Positions 1 through 5,418 of a stretch of 34,123 nucleotides of DNA are shown here, one piece after another. Source of the stretch: Anaerolineae bacterium (GTDB lineage: Bacteria > Chloroflexota > Anaerolineae > Aggregatilineales > Phototrophicaceae); contig JALHNT010000065.1 of assembly GCA_022843385.1 (NCBI GenBank), positions 1 to 34,123 of the forward strand, in the 5' to 3' direction. A program made the translations under genes and the position numbers. The notes under the pieces were generated by a model that searched no databases, had not been told where the DNA came from, and saw only the letters and a program-made list of their open reading frames with translations. Each line of letters begins with the position of its first letter. The first letter of the stretch is position 1.

Positions 1-48
1 TAGCCCCAAGTTTGCGAAGTCGGCGATGCCTATGATGTGTGCTTCCAT
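1..48 (-). CDS. DUF6941-like protein, N-terminal 16 codons only
   Basis: The minus strand encodes MEAHIIGIADFANLGL from an ATG at 48, running off the left window edge. The residues are identical to the start of the complete DUF6941 gene at 8500. The only base difference in the shared coding part is position 4, a synonymous change in a Gly codon. The ribosome-binding site (ggagg, about 52-57 on the minus strand) is shared too. This is therefore the 5' end of a paralogue whose body lies outside the window. Whether it is intact cannot be seen. Confidence 0.7.
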   Translation of the reverse strand, partial: MEAHIIGIADFANLGL

Positions 49-84
49 TCATCCTCCTGATGCTATTCGTTTTTTATATTATAC
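1..84. repeat. Inverted copy of the DUF6941 promoter and 5' end
   Basis: Bases 1-84 are the reverse complement of 8464-8547 with one mismatch (position 4). The shared piece holds a TATAAT box, the Shine-Dalgarno sequence and the first 16 codons. Similarity stops abruptly upstream of the -10 box. On the downstream side the copy is cut by the window edge, so the true repeat is longer than 84 bp. Confidence 0.9.
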
Positions 85-266
85 ACGATAATAAAACAGA
101 TTGGCGCTGCCAGTCGAATGCTCACGCCGTCGTGATTCGTTTCGATGAATGTTGATACTATTTAATCCTCTTTAGACATTTGTCCACAATTTGAGCCGAT
201 GACATTGACAGAATAGAATACTTGTTCTATATTTGATCCTGCTCATCTTTCCGATTTGAAGCCGCT

Positions 267-297
267 TGATGGCAGGGTGTCTACCGCCCTGCCATCA
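267..297. other. Perfect 11-bp hairpin
   Basis: The arms TGATGGCAGGG (267-277) and CCCTGCCATCA (287-297) are perfectly complementary around a 9-base loop. No T tract follows on either strand, so an intrinsic terminator is not well supported. It lies about 70 bases upstream of the winged-helix gene at 368 and could be a leader structure or operator. It also covers the end of a possible minus-strand micro-ORF. Confidence 0.55.
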
Positions 298-376
298 GCA
301 ACAGCGTAACCAGAATCCCCGTTAAGACCACACAAGCCCCGATCACAACCTGCCAGGAGACCTCAATATGCGACAC
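281..376 (-). CDS. Possible 31-aa single-TM small protein
   Basis: From a GTG at 376, preceded by a G-rich stretch that could serve as ribosome-binding site, the minus strand encodes 31 residues ending at 281. Residues about 9-28 (VVIGACVVLTGILVTLLLMA) form one good membrane helix. It overlaps the first codons of the divergent gene at 368. No homologue is recognised. Hydrophobic frames can arise by chance, so this is only a candidate. Confidence 0.25.
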   Translation of the reverse strand: MSHIEVSWQVVIGACVVLTGILVTLLLMAGR

Positions 377-589
377 GATCCCCACCCACAGCTTATTTAT
401 GATTTTATTGTTACCTATTGGAAAGAATGTGGCTATGCACCCACAATGGAAGAAATCGCCGAAGACGTTGGCTTGGCCTATGTCACGACACGAGAATATC
501 TCGTTCAGTTAAAGGCCTGGGGCGTGATTGATTGGACACCTCAGACCATCCGCACGATTCATATTGCTGGTGAATATCAAAATGGTTGA
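368..589 (+). CDS. LexA-type winged helix-turn-helix protein, no peptidase domain
   Basis: This 73-residue protein is almost entirely a LexA-repressor DNA-binding domain. Residues about 8-60 fit the pattern: a first helix (IYDFIVTYWKECG), then APTMEEIAEDVGL as the loop and second helix, a recognition helix around VTTREYLVQL, and a wing near GVIDW. Full LexA is about 200 residues, and the C-terminal Ser/Lys self-cleaving peptidase is absent, so it cannot self-cleave. A Shine-Dalgarno (caggaga) precedes the ATG at good spacing. It is probably a small transcription factor of a mobile or accessory locus. A similar-sized winged-helix gene lies at 29194-29472. The target is unknown. Confidence 0.75.
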   Translation: MRHDPHPQLIYDFIVTYWKECGYAPTMEEIAEDVGLAYVTTREYLVQLKAWGVIDWTPQTIRTIHIAGEYQNG

Positions 590-591
590 CG

Positions 592-696
592 GTGAACCGC
601 TGGCAGCGGGATGCCCAGCCGTTGCCGCGCTGGACGGTAGCGCTCATTGTATTGGCTTTTGTGCTATTTGTGCTGAGAGCAGCGGGCGTTATTTAA
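592..696 (+). CDS. Possible 34-aa small membrane protein
   Basis: Starting at GTG 592 (or TTG 586, which overlaps the stop of the winged-helix gene), this frame encodes 34 residues. A basic, polar N-terminus is followed by one membrane helix (TVALIVLAFVLFVLRAAGVI) and a TAA at 694-696. It is directly coupled to the upstream gene, the usual layout for a translationally linked micro-protein. The last bases overlap the 3' end of the convergent gene at 689. No family is recognised, and evidence is position plus hydrophobicity only. Confidence 0.4.
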   Translation: MNRWQRDAQPLPRWTVALIVLAFVLFVLRAAGVI

Positions 697-961
697 GCCC
701 GGCCACCAACGCCGCGAAATGCTTGATTTCATCCTGCTCTAACGAGCGTTTGCTCTCAACATAGATGTTGGGGTTACTCTGATAACTCTCCCCAACGCGG
801 AACTGCACCAACTTCCAGCGAAATGTGTAAACAATCTCGAATTCAGCCCCGATTGGTAGGCTGTTAATGTTTCCTGGGCTGACCCCATAATAAAACAGCC
901 ATGAATCGCCATTCATCTGCTGAACACCATCATAGGAGTGATTGCTCGATACCGTTGCCAT
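689..961 (-). CDS. Hypothetical 90-aa protein
   Basis: This 90-residue minus-strand gene starts at ATG 961 behind a fair Shine-Dalgarno (aaaagggacag). The protein is soluble and rich in aromatic and beta-type residues in the first 70 positions (for example WLFYYGVSP and EIVYTFRWKLVQFRVG). It ends in a short charged helix (SLEQDEIKHFAALVAGL). No domain is recognised. The pattern suggests a small beta-sandwich or barrel with a C-terminal helix. It stands alone, convergent with the winged-helix/micro-protein pair. Confidence 0.6.
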   Translation of the reverse strand: MATVSSNHSYDGVQQMNGDSWLFYYGVSPGNINSLPIGAEFEIVYTFRWKLVQFRVGESYQSNPNIYVESKRSLEQDEIKHFAALVAGLK

Positions 962-1112
962 AAGCTGTCCCTTTTTATCGTATCCACAAATTCTATAAAC
1001 TGCCGCAGGGTCAGCAACAGCAAAACAGTCAGATTTATATAGGCCGTTCGGCTCTATCGTCCAAATGGATGAGCGCTAAAATTAAATTGTGGCAGGATAT
1101 TCGTATTGTGCG

Positions 1113-1181
1113 TGGCTGGGCAGGTACGCACAACTTCTCGTTTAGACCTGCTATAACAGGTTATTTCCTGACGCCCAGCCA
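1113..1181. repeat. Imperfect palindrome A, GGCTGGGC/GCCCAGCC arms
   Basis: TGGCTGGGC at 1113-1121 pairs with GCCCAGCCA at 1173-1181. Nested inside is a second hairpin, ACCTG/CAGGT, at about 1146-1160. It is the first of three consecutive long palindromes between genes 689-961 and 1491-1880. No T tract follows. The same GCCCAGCC octamer recurs at about 1963-1970. Confidence 0.6.
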
Positions 1182-1210
1182 AGAAGGTTAGCTTGGTTTC
1201 GGAGCGAATA

Positions 1211-1290
1211 GGAATGGGGATTATGGAGGATACAGTGGAGCGCTGTTACAAATCCCCTATGCAGCATCTTTTCGCCCACTGTATCATTCC
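1211..1290. repeat. Imperfect palindrome B, GATACAGTGG/CCACTGTATC arms
   Basis: An outer pair, GGAATG (1211-1216) with CATTCC (1285-1290), encloses a perfect 10-bp stem, GATACAGTGG (1229-1238) with CCACTGTATC (1276-1285). Its size is close to palindromes A and C but the stem sequence is unrelated. Shape rather than sequence is therefore what recurs. Confidence 0.6.
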
Positions 1291-1363
1291 AAGCAGTCAG
1301 ACAAATTTAGCAGAACGGTCAATTTTATTTAGGTACTTCGGCACTCGTATCGAATACAAATAT

Positions 1364-1452
1364 CGCTATGGTTAAGATGTGGCGGGGCGTTTTTATTCAT
1401 TTCCCCCCTTCAAAAATGATTAACCTTTTTGTCTCCGCCACTTCCTTATCCC
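1364..1452. repeat. Structured repeat C, copy 1
   Basis: Bases 1364-1388 are identical to 2033-2057 (25 bp, beginning CGCTATGGTTAAG and ending GGCGGGGC). The 5' arm GTGGCGG (1379-1385) pairs with CCGCCAC (1435-1441). A nested hairpin CAAAAA/TTTTTG sits in the loop (about 1411-1431). Both outer edges keep a TAAG-type box in inverted orientation (GTTAAG, and CTTAT at about 1445). The element ends about 40 bases from the stop codon of the membrane-protein gene at 1491, and a small ACGG/CCGT hairpin (about 1470-1487) lies between. Confidence 0.6.
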
Positions 1453-1490
1453 CCTCGCCCGGTCAGGACAACGGTAATACCAGCCGTAAC

Positions 1491-1880
1491 TTACTCAGCA
1501 GAATGTTTAGGCAGCAGCGGATTGGATTTCGTGAGAGGTTCGTCCAGTAAGGGTGCTACATGACGCGGTGCGGGCGCATCTAACTGTTGATCCAGGTATT
1601 CAAAAGGGAGTCTTGTATTCGTTTCAATGTTGATAAACAGACGGAATAGCTTGATGAAAGCCAATAGACCAGCAGCAGCGACCAATCCGCCTATCGCTAA
1701 CGCAATCCCTTGACCGACCATGAGATCGCCGCTAATAACCTCGTACTGCCCTCCGACCATTTCAAAAGATTTGGCACGGGTGATAGAAAGCAGGCCACCA
1801 CCGATAAACCCGCCGATACCCGCCTGGATTGCCAGAATTAGAAAAATATCCGAGATAAGCCGTAAAGCCTTGTATTTCAT
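1491..1880 (-). CDS. Two-TM membrane protein, unknown family
   Basis: This 129-residue protein starts at ATG 1880 behind a strong G-rich ribosome-binding site (cgggggc). Two membrane spans are visible: residues about 12-33 (DIFLILAIQAGIGGFIGGGL) and about 57-80 (GIALAIGGLVAAAGLLAFIK). A short polar loop joins them, and a proline-rich soluble tail of about 45 residues follows. No catalytic motif is seen. The gene is bracketed by two directly repeated structured elements (1364-1452 and 2033-2160), so gene plus one repeat could be a mobile or cassette-like unit. Confidence 0.65.
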   Translation of the reverse strand: MKYKALRLISDIFLILAIQAGIGGFIGGGLLSITRAKSFEMVGGQYEVISGDLMVGQGIALAIGGLVAAAGLLAFIKLFRLFINIETNTRLPFEYLDQQLDAPAPRHVAPLLDEPLTKSNPLLPKHSAE

Positions 1881-2032
1881 CGAATGCCCCCGTGCATGTC
1901 CACGTTTTTAATTTTCAGTCTATATAACGATTCATTACAGGGACATAAATTGCGACACCTTATGCCCAGCCAGCGTCACCAAAACGGCCACCTTTGATTA
2001 GGTGGATCGGCTCTGCTGTCAAATGTGACTGA

Positions 2033-2160
2033 CGCTATGGTTAAGATGTGGCGGGGCAATGTCTCACTTATCCGCAAGGCCAGTAATCCTTGTTGCCCCG
2101 CCATTGCTTATGCCCTCGACATCCGGCCAGCAAGGTTTAGCCATCTTGAGCGCTGGCTTT
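2033..2160. repeat. Structured repeat C, copy 2
   Basis: It shares its first 25 bases exactly with 1364-1388. Here the stem is longer: TGGCGGGGCAA pairs with TTGCCCCGCCA (11 bp, about 2049-2103), with a nested CAAGG/CCTTG hairpin. A third hairpin follows, GCCAGC/GCTGGC (about 2126-2158), which itself holds CAAG/CTTG. The segment just upstream (about 1970-2035) adds CAGCGTCA/TGACGCT and CCACCT/AGGTGG pairings. The stacked, nested architecture resembles a structured RNA or a single-strand-folding recombination site. Confidence 0.6.
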
Positions 2161-2169
2161 GGCAATTAA

Positions 2170-2559
2170 GACGTAAGCGGCTTCAAGTGTGGAAACGACG
2201 TGGCCGCGCTCTCGGAATTGATTGGACAGCTTGAAAAAGATAGTGTTAAGCATGGCGAGATAACGGTTGGAGGTCACGAGGATCGCCAATCCGGTATTAG
2301 CTGGTACGGTGGGTACAATGCGGCTAAGTTGGCTAAGGATATTTCCCTGGGGGAAGGTAGGATTGTCGGATAACACAACGAGGTGAACGGTGTGTGGGAC
2401 ACTGTTTATGTGGCTGATGGCGGTATTCCAGCCAGTGAAAAACTCCTGCCAAGTCTAGGGCCAGGTAAACTCCGCCTTGAGAACGGTTTGTTCTGCATTA
2501 TCCCATCCCAGCGTGAAGCCCATCGTTTGCTTTCCTGCCAACGGTCAAGTCACGAATGA
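2170..2559 (+). pseudogene. Possible broken gene with in-frame TAA
   Basis: One plus-strand frame stays open from 2170 to 2559 apart from a TAA at 2371-2373. Both halves read like protein, for example SELIGQLEKDSVKHGEITVG before the stop and GVWDTVYVADGGIPASEK after it. A GTG at 2200 could start the first half (57 codons). The opposite-strand frame (2137-2376, GTG start) has no ribosome-binding site and is judged less likely. No family is recognised. It may be an old gene with a nonsense mutation, or two unrelated short frames. Confidence 0.3.
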
Positions 2560-2626
2560 TCGCCTGGAAGCCTGTTCGACAGTCATCTAGCGCGTCTATT
2601 CAGCCGGAGTGTGATTACAAATTCAT

Positions 2627-2983
2627 TCATACGGCCACGCGGTGAACGGCCTCGATCAATGCTTCCAGCGTGAAAGGTCTTGGGAGAAAGGATGCGCCTC
2701 TTGCTATGACTGCATCAATCACGGCTGCTTCCGTATGCACACTGGAAATGATGACAGGAATATTTGGGTAGCAGATAGTCAGTTCATCCAGAAGCCGAAA
2801 CCCATCCATTTTCGGCATTCGGATGTCGCTGACAATGGCATCAAAGTGGGCATCGTGCGCCAGGATATGGAGGGCTGCTAGCCCATCATCGGTACTGACC
2901 GATTCATAACCTGACTTTTGCAAGGCATTGGAGAGCAGCAAACAGCTGAATGAGTCATCATCGACAATCAGGATACGCGGCAT
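2627..2983 (-). CDS. Stand-alone response-regulator receiver protein
   Basis: This 118-residue CheY-like receiver has no output domain. The acidic pocket is VDDD (7-10) and the phosphoacceptor is Asp53 in SDIRMP. The switch Ser/Thr lies in IISS (near 80-81). The conserved Lys before Pro-Phe is replaced by Arg102 (LPRPF), which is unusual and may change phosphorylation kinetics. The ATG at 2983 has a ribosome-binding site (ggagaaag) about 11 bases upstream. It probably acts as a phosphotransfer intermediate or diffusible regulator. No kinase is adjacent, but five kinases lie between 10 and 22 kb. Confidence 0.9.
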   Translation of the reverse strand: MPRILIVDDDSFSCLLLSNALQKSGYESVSTDDGLAALHILAHDAHFDAIVSDIRMPKMDGFRLLDELTICYPNIPVIISSVHTEAAVIDAVIARGASFLPRPFTLEALIEAVHRVAV

Positions 2984-3031
2984 TCTATTTCTTTCTCCAT
3001 GAATAATCCCTACCCTACCCTAGTCCGGCTC

Positions 3032-3334
3032 TTACCGCGTACGCAAATTTTCGCATGTTACAACGTTGGTATTTGTAACGTGGGCGGTTACTGACTTTTT
3101 AGGCAGGTCAGCACTCTCCTGCCTGATTAGCTGAATAAAGCGGAGATACCTATAGCCGCTCGGATTACGTAATCTCCAGATCGCGAATCGCCTGCTCAAT
3201 AATTCAGGATCGTCAGGTATGGGTTGCCAATGGCGACCTGAGCGCGTGTGCGGCTGGCAAACAGGTGCGGGCTGCTGGGCTGGTGGTTGCGCATCAAGCG
3301 CCGCCAACGGCGAAGGGCTATCGCTTCTTGACAT
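3032..3334 (-). CDS. Hypothetical 100-aa ORF, uncertain
   Basis: This minus-strand frame of 100 residues overlaps the DnaE2 remnant on the other strand between 3208 and 3334, where its proline/alanine-rich sequence looks like antisense noise. From about residue 35 on it is better behaved (PIPDDPELLSRRFAIWRLRN and following). Part of a real gene may therefore end at 3032. No family is recognised. It contains the palindrome GATTACGTAATC (3163-3174). Confidence 0.25.
   Translation of the reverse strand: MSRSDSPSPLAALDAQPPAQQPAPVCQPHTRSGRHWQPIPDDPELLSRRFAIWRLRNPSGYRYLRFIQLIRQESADLPKKSVTAHVTNTNVVTCENLRTR
3163..3174. promoter_or_regulatory. Palindrome GATTACGTAATC, copy 1
   Basis: An exact 12-bp palindrome that recurs exactly at 30018 and with one mismatch at 24919, 24980, 29555 and 30381. 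This copy lies outside the mobile-gene region where the others cluster. A role as operator or recombination site is inference. Confidence 0.4.
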
Positions 3335-3495
3335 TCGAGGACGAGTTTGGCTTCATCAATGTCATCGTGCGCCCGAAGGTCTACGCACAATTTCGGCGAG
3401 TCGTTCGTGAGCAGCCGCTTCTGCTGGTGATCGGCGTAGTGCAGCATGAAGGTGGCATACTGCTGAGCAATTGCGTCCTCGGGGATAATTCGTGA
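3208..3495 (+). pseudogene. DnaE2 (error-prone Pol III alpha) C-terminal remnant
   Basis: The plus-strand frame from about 3235 reads as the C-terminal OB-fold of the error-prone DNA polymerase DnaE2. It has the typical string AGLVVAHQAPPTAKGYRFLT followed by FEDEFGFINVIV, RRVVREQPLLLVIG and QHEGG. The intact protein is over 1000 residues, so the polymerase body is gone. The last conserved residues are replaced by an unrelated tail ending at 3495. It is a fragment of an SOS/translesion gene cut at both ends by rearrangement. GTG 3265 lacks a convincing ribosome-binding site. Confidence 0.7.
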
Positions 3496-3743
3496 TATGA
3501 GCGAGCTTCGAATAGCGGTTTTCATCCCCTGCCCCACCACGAAGACTTAATGAAATAGAGGCTCTCATGACTGATTAAACAGGATATTTCGTGCTAGACT
3601 TAGAGTGCGTAAATGAGTGTTTTAGTACATCAAGTGGAGCGAAGTCCATGCCTGCGGAAAATCTCGAAAACGCGCTTGTCCCCGTCGATCCCGATTACCT
3701 CCACTACCGGGACAGCCTGCTGCTGACCGTCGCCACCAGCAGC

Positions 3744-3794
3744 TGTATGATTCTTCTGCATTAGACCCAGAAATGATTCAGTGACATCGTGACC
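3744..3794. repeat. Left terminal inverted repeat of the IS
   Basis: It starts TGTATGATTCTTCTGCATTA and ends with ACATCGTGACC. Mismatches to the right end are confined to about positions 31-40 of the repeat. The first 30 bases are identical, as expected for transposase binding and cleavage. Confidence 0.9.
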
Positions 3795-3822
3795 AGGTAA
3801 AATCTCCTCACCAATCAAGTAG

Positions 3823-5100
3823 ATGGGAGGAGAAATGATGGAAAGTCTGTGGGAGTTTGAACGCATGAGGCTGTTTGAGCTTATTCGCGATCATCCCGAC
3901 TGGTCAACCAGCCACTTGGCCGAGGCCATCGGCCACAGCCTGAGTTGGGTCAAGAAATGGCGCAAACGCTTCCGCCAAGCCCAACAAGCGAGTCTAGCGC
4001 TGTTCCAGAGCCAATCCCGCGCCCCTAAAACCCGTTCCAAATCACTCATGCCTCTCGTCCGAAATGCTATTTTGAGCTTGCGTGACCAACTCAAAGACGT
4101 TTATCGGCGGGTCGTCGGCCCAAAAACGATCCTCTATCATCTCCATCGTGACCCCATCGTGAGACAACACGCTGTCTTTATCCCGCGTTCCGGTTGCACC
4201 ATCTGGCGAGTCTTGAAGGACGGTGGGCGCATCCCTGTTCGTGTCCATGAGCATCACCCCGTCGAACGTCCAGCTCCGATGGAACACTGGGAAATGGACT
4301 TCGGACAGTTAGCCGACCAGATCGAGTTCTTCACGGTGGTGGATCGCGGCACATCCATCCTGGTGGATACCCAAACGGATCAGCACTACAACGCTGAAAC
4401 CGCGCTTTTAGCAGTGGCGCAGTTGCTGCTCCTCAATGGACTGCCCAAGCAATTGCGTTTTGACCGTGACAGCCGCTTTCTCAGCAGTTGGGCGATGGAT
4501 GGCTACCCCTCACCGCTGTTGCGTTTCTTGCTGTGTCTGGGGATACAGCCAGATCCCACGCCACCGCGTCGCCCCGATCTGAAACCATTTGTTGAACGCT
4601 GTATTCGCACCCTCAAGTACGAATGTCTGTGGGAGCAGCGGCCAGAAAATCCGACCCAGGCCGATGAAATGCTGCGCGAGTATCGCTACTTCTACAACCA
4701 CCACCGCGCCAACCAATCCTCGGCTTGTCAGAACCGACCTCCGTATGAAGCTTTTCCCATGCTACCGGACAGCCTCACGCTCCCTGAAACTGTCGATCCC
4801 GATGCCTGGTTGGAGCAGTATCATCGCCGGTTGTTCAAGCGGCGCGTTGGATCGAATGGCATCGTCTCGATTGACCGGCACAGTTATTATGTTGGAAGTG
4901 CCTATGCCGGAGAGCGAGTAGCCTTTCAACTGGATGCCCAGCGGCGACAGTTCCTCGCCCTCCATCGTGGACAGGTGGTTAAAGCGTTTGAAATCCAGGG
5001 TTTGTATGGGCTGCCGATGGCATTTGCCGCTTATCTGAATACGATGTTGGAGGAAGCCCGTTCGATTGATCGTCAGCAACAATTGAAAAAAGCCAGCTAA
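3823..5100 (+). CDS. IS481-family transposase (DDE, rve core)
   Basis: This 425-residue transposase has an N-terminal helix-turn-helix at about 15-55 (STSHLAEAIGHSLSWVKKW). The integrase core runs over about 150-290, with Asp159 in HWEMDFGQ, Asp214 or Asp216 in RFDRDSR, and Glu258 in KPFVERC. A C-terminal Mu-type beta segment (about 345-400) contains HSYYVGSAYAGERV. It cuts and joins the element ends through a two-metal DDE site. No stop or frameshift is seen. MGGEMMESLW offers two starts, and the second Met pair follows ggaggagaaatg, so translation may begin at 3835 or 3838. Confidence 0.93.
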   Translation: MGGEMMESLWEFERMRLFELIRDHPDWSTSHLAEAIGHSLSWVKKWRKRFRQAQQASLALFQSQSRAPKTRSKSLMPLVRNAILSLRDQLKDVYRRVVGPKTILYHLHRDPIVRQHAVFIPRSGCTIWRVLKDGGRIPVRVHEHHPVERPAPMEHWEMDFGQLADQIEFFTVVDRGTSILVDTQTDQHYNAETALLAVAQLLLLNGLPKQLRFDRDSRFLSSWAMDGYPSPLLRFLLCLGIQPDPTPPRRPDLKPFVERCIRTLKYECLWEQRPENPTQADEMLREYRYFYNHHRANQSSACQNRPPYEAFPMLPDSLTLPETVDPDAWLEQYHRRLFKRRVGSNGIVSIDRHSYYVGSAYAGERVAFQLDAQRRQFLALHRGQVVKAFEIQGLYGLPMAFAAYLNTMLEEARSIDRQQQLKKAS

Positions 5101-5152
5101 ACCCCGCCGATCCGCCGCTTAGGGCCTTCGCCGATACCTCACGCCTCCATTC

Positions 5153-5203
5153 GGTCACGATGTCCGTAAATCGTTTCTGGGTCTAATGCAGAAGAATCAT
5201 ACA
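5153..5203. repeat. Right terminal inverted repeat of the IS
   Basis: Reverse complement of the left repeat with four mismatches. The outer boundary at 5203 joins the continuing frame of the split gene at 5204. Confidence 0.9.
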
Positions 5204-5329
5204 ACGTTCGCCAGAGCAAATTCTGAGATGGGAACGACAGTTAGACTCGCAAGGGATATTTGCCGAGTAGGGAAGAGGAGGTTAATGCGTCGGGGCAGCC
5301 TCGACTATGTGCAGATCAGACTCGAATCG

Positions 5330-5341
5330 GATAACGTTATC
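5330..5341. promoter_or_regulatory. Palindrome GATAACGTTATC, copy 1
   Basis: An exact 12-bp palindrome inside the 3' part of the split roadblock-like gene. The same 12-mer occurs at 8989 and 24043. Its centre (AACGTT) is of the LacI-operator type, but no LacI-family gene is in the window. Confidence 0.4.
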
Positions 5342-5418
5342 GTCGCGCTGGTGGAGAAAACATAATCCTAAATTTGAGAATGTACACTATCCATGACTTT
5401 GTCAATTAGTACCAATCG

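Larger units (their letters stand above)
3744..5203 (+). mobile_element. IS481-like insertion sequence, complete
   Basis: This 1460-bp element has 51-bp terminal inverted repeats (3744-3794 and 5153-5203; 47 of 51 match, both ends starting TGTATGATTCTTCTGC). It carries one full-length DDE transposase gene. The repeats and gene look intact, so it may be active. It sits inside a small roadblock-like gene. Bases just outside (AGCAGC left, ACGTTC right) show no duplication, so that end either decayed or recombined. Confidence 0.92.
3648..5365 (+). pseudogene. Roadblock/LC7-like gene split by an insertion sequence
   Basis: The 5' part (ATG 3648, ribosome-binding site gtggagcg) encodes 32 residues up to 3743, where the insertion sequence begins. 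The 3' part resumes at 5204 and encodes 53 residues to a TAA at 5363-5365. Joined without the element the frame is continuous and gives about 85 residues. The second half (ANSEMGTTVRLARDI, then SLDYVQIRLESDNVIVALVE) resembles the helix and last strands of roadblock/LC7 domains, which in bacteria bind and regulate small Ras-like GTPases. No target-site duplication is visible. The family call is tentative; the interruption is clear. Confidence 0.6.

Noticed and set aside
267..297. Intrinsic terminator
   Set aside because: The stem is perfect but neither strand has a T tract after it and no gene ends just before it on the plus strand.
1364..2160. Integron attC sites and a gene cassette array
   Set aside because: Size and folded shape fit, but the edge boxes are in the wrong orientation (GTTAAG at the left, CTTAT at the right instead of AAC...GTT) and no integron integrase is present.
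2137..2376. Minus-strand 79-codon gene
   Set aside because: It needs a GTG start with no ribosome-binding site, and the plus-strand frame over the same bases has better coding character on both sides of one stop.
3057..3079. GTTACAA/TTGTAAC inverted repeat as an operator
   Set aside because: Only 7-bp arms, single copy, inside an uncertain frame; too weak to report as a site.
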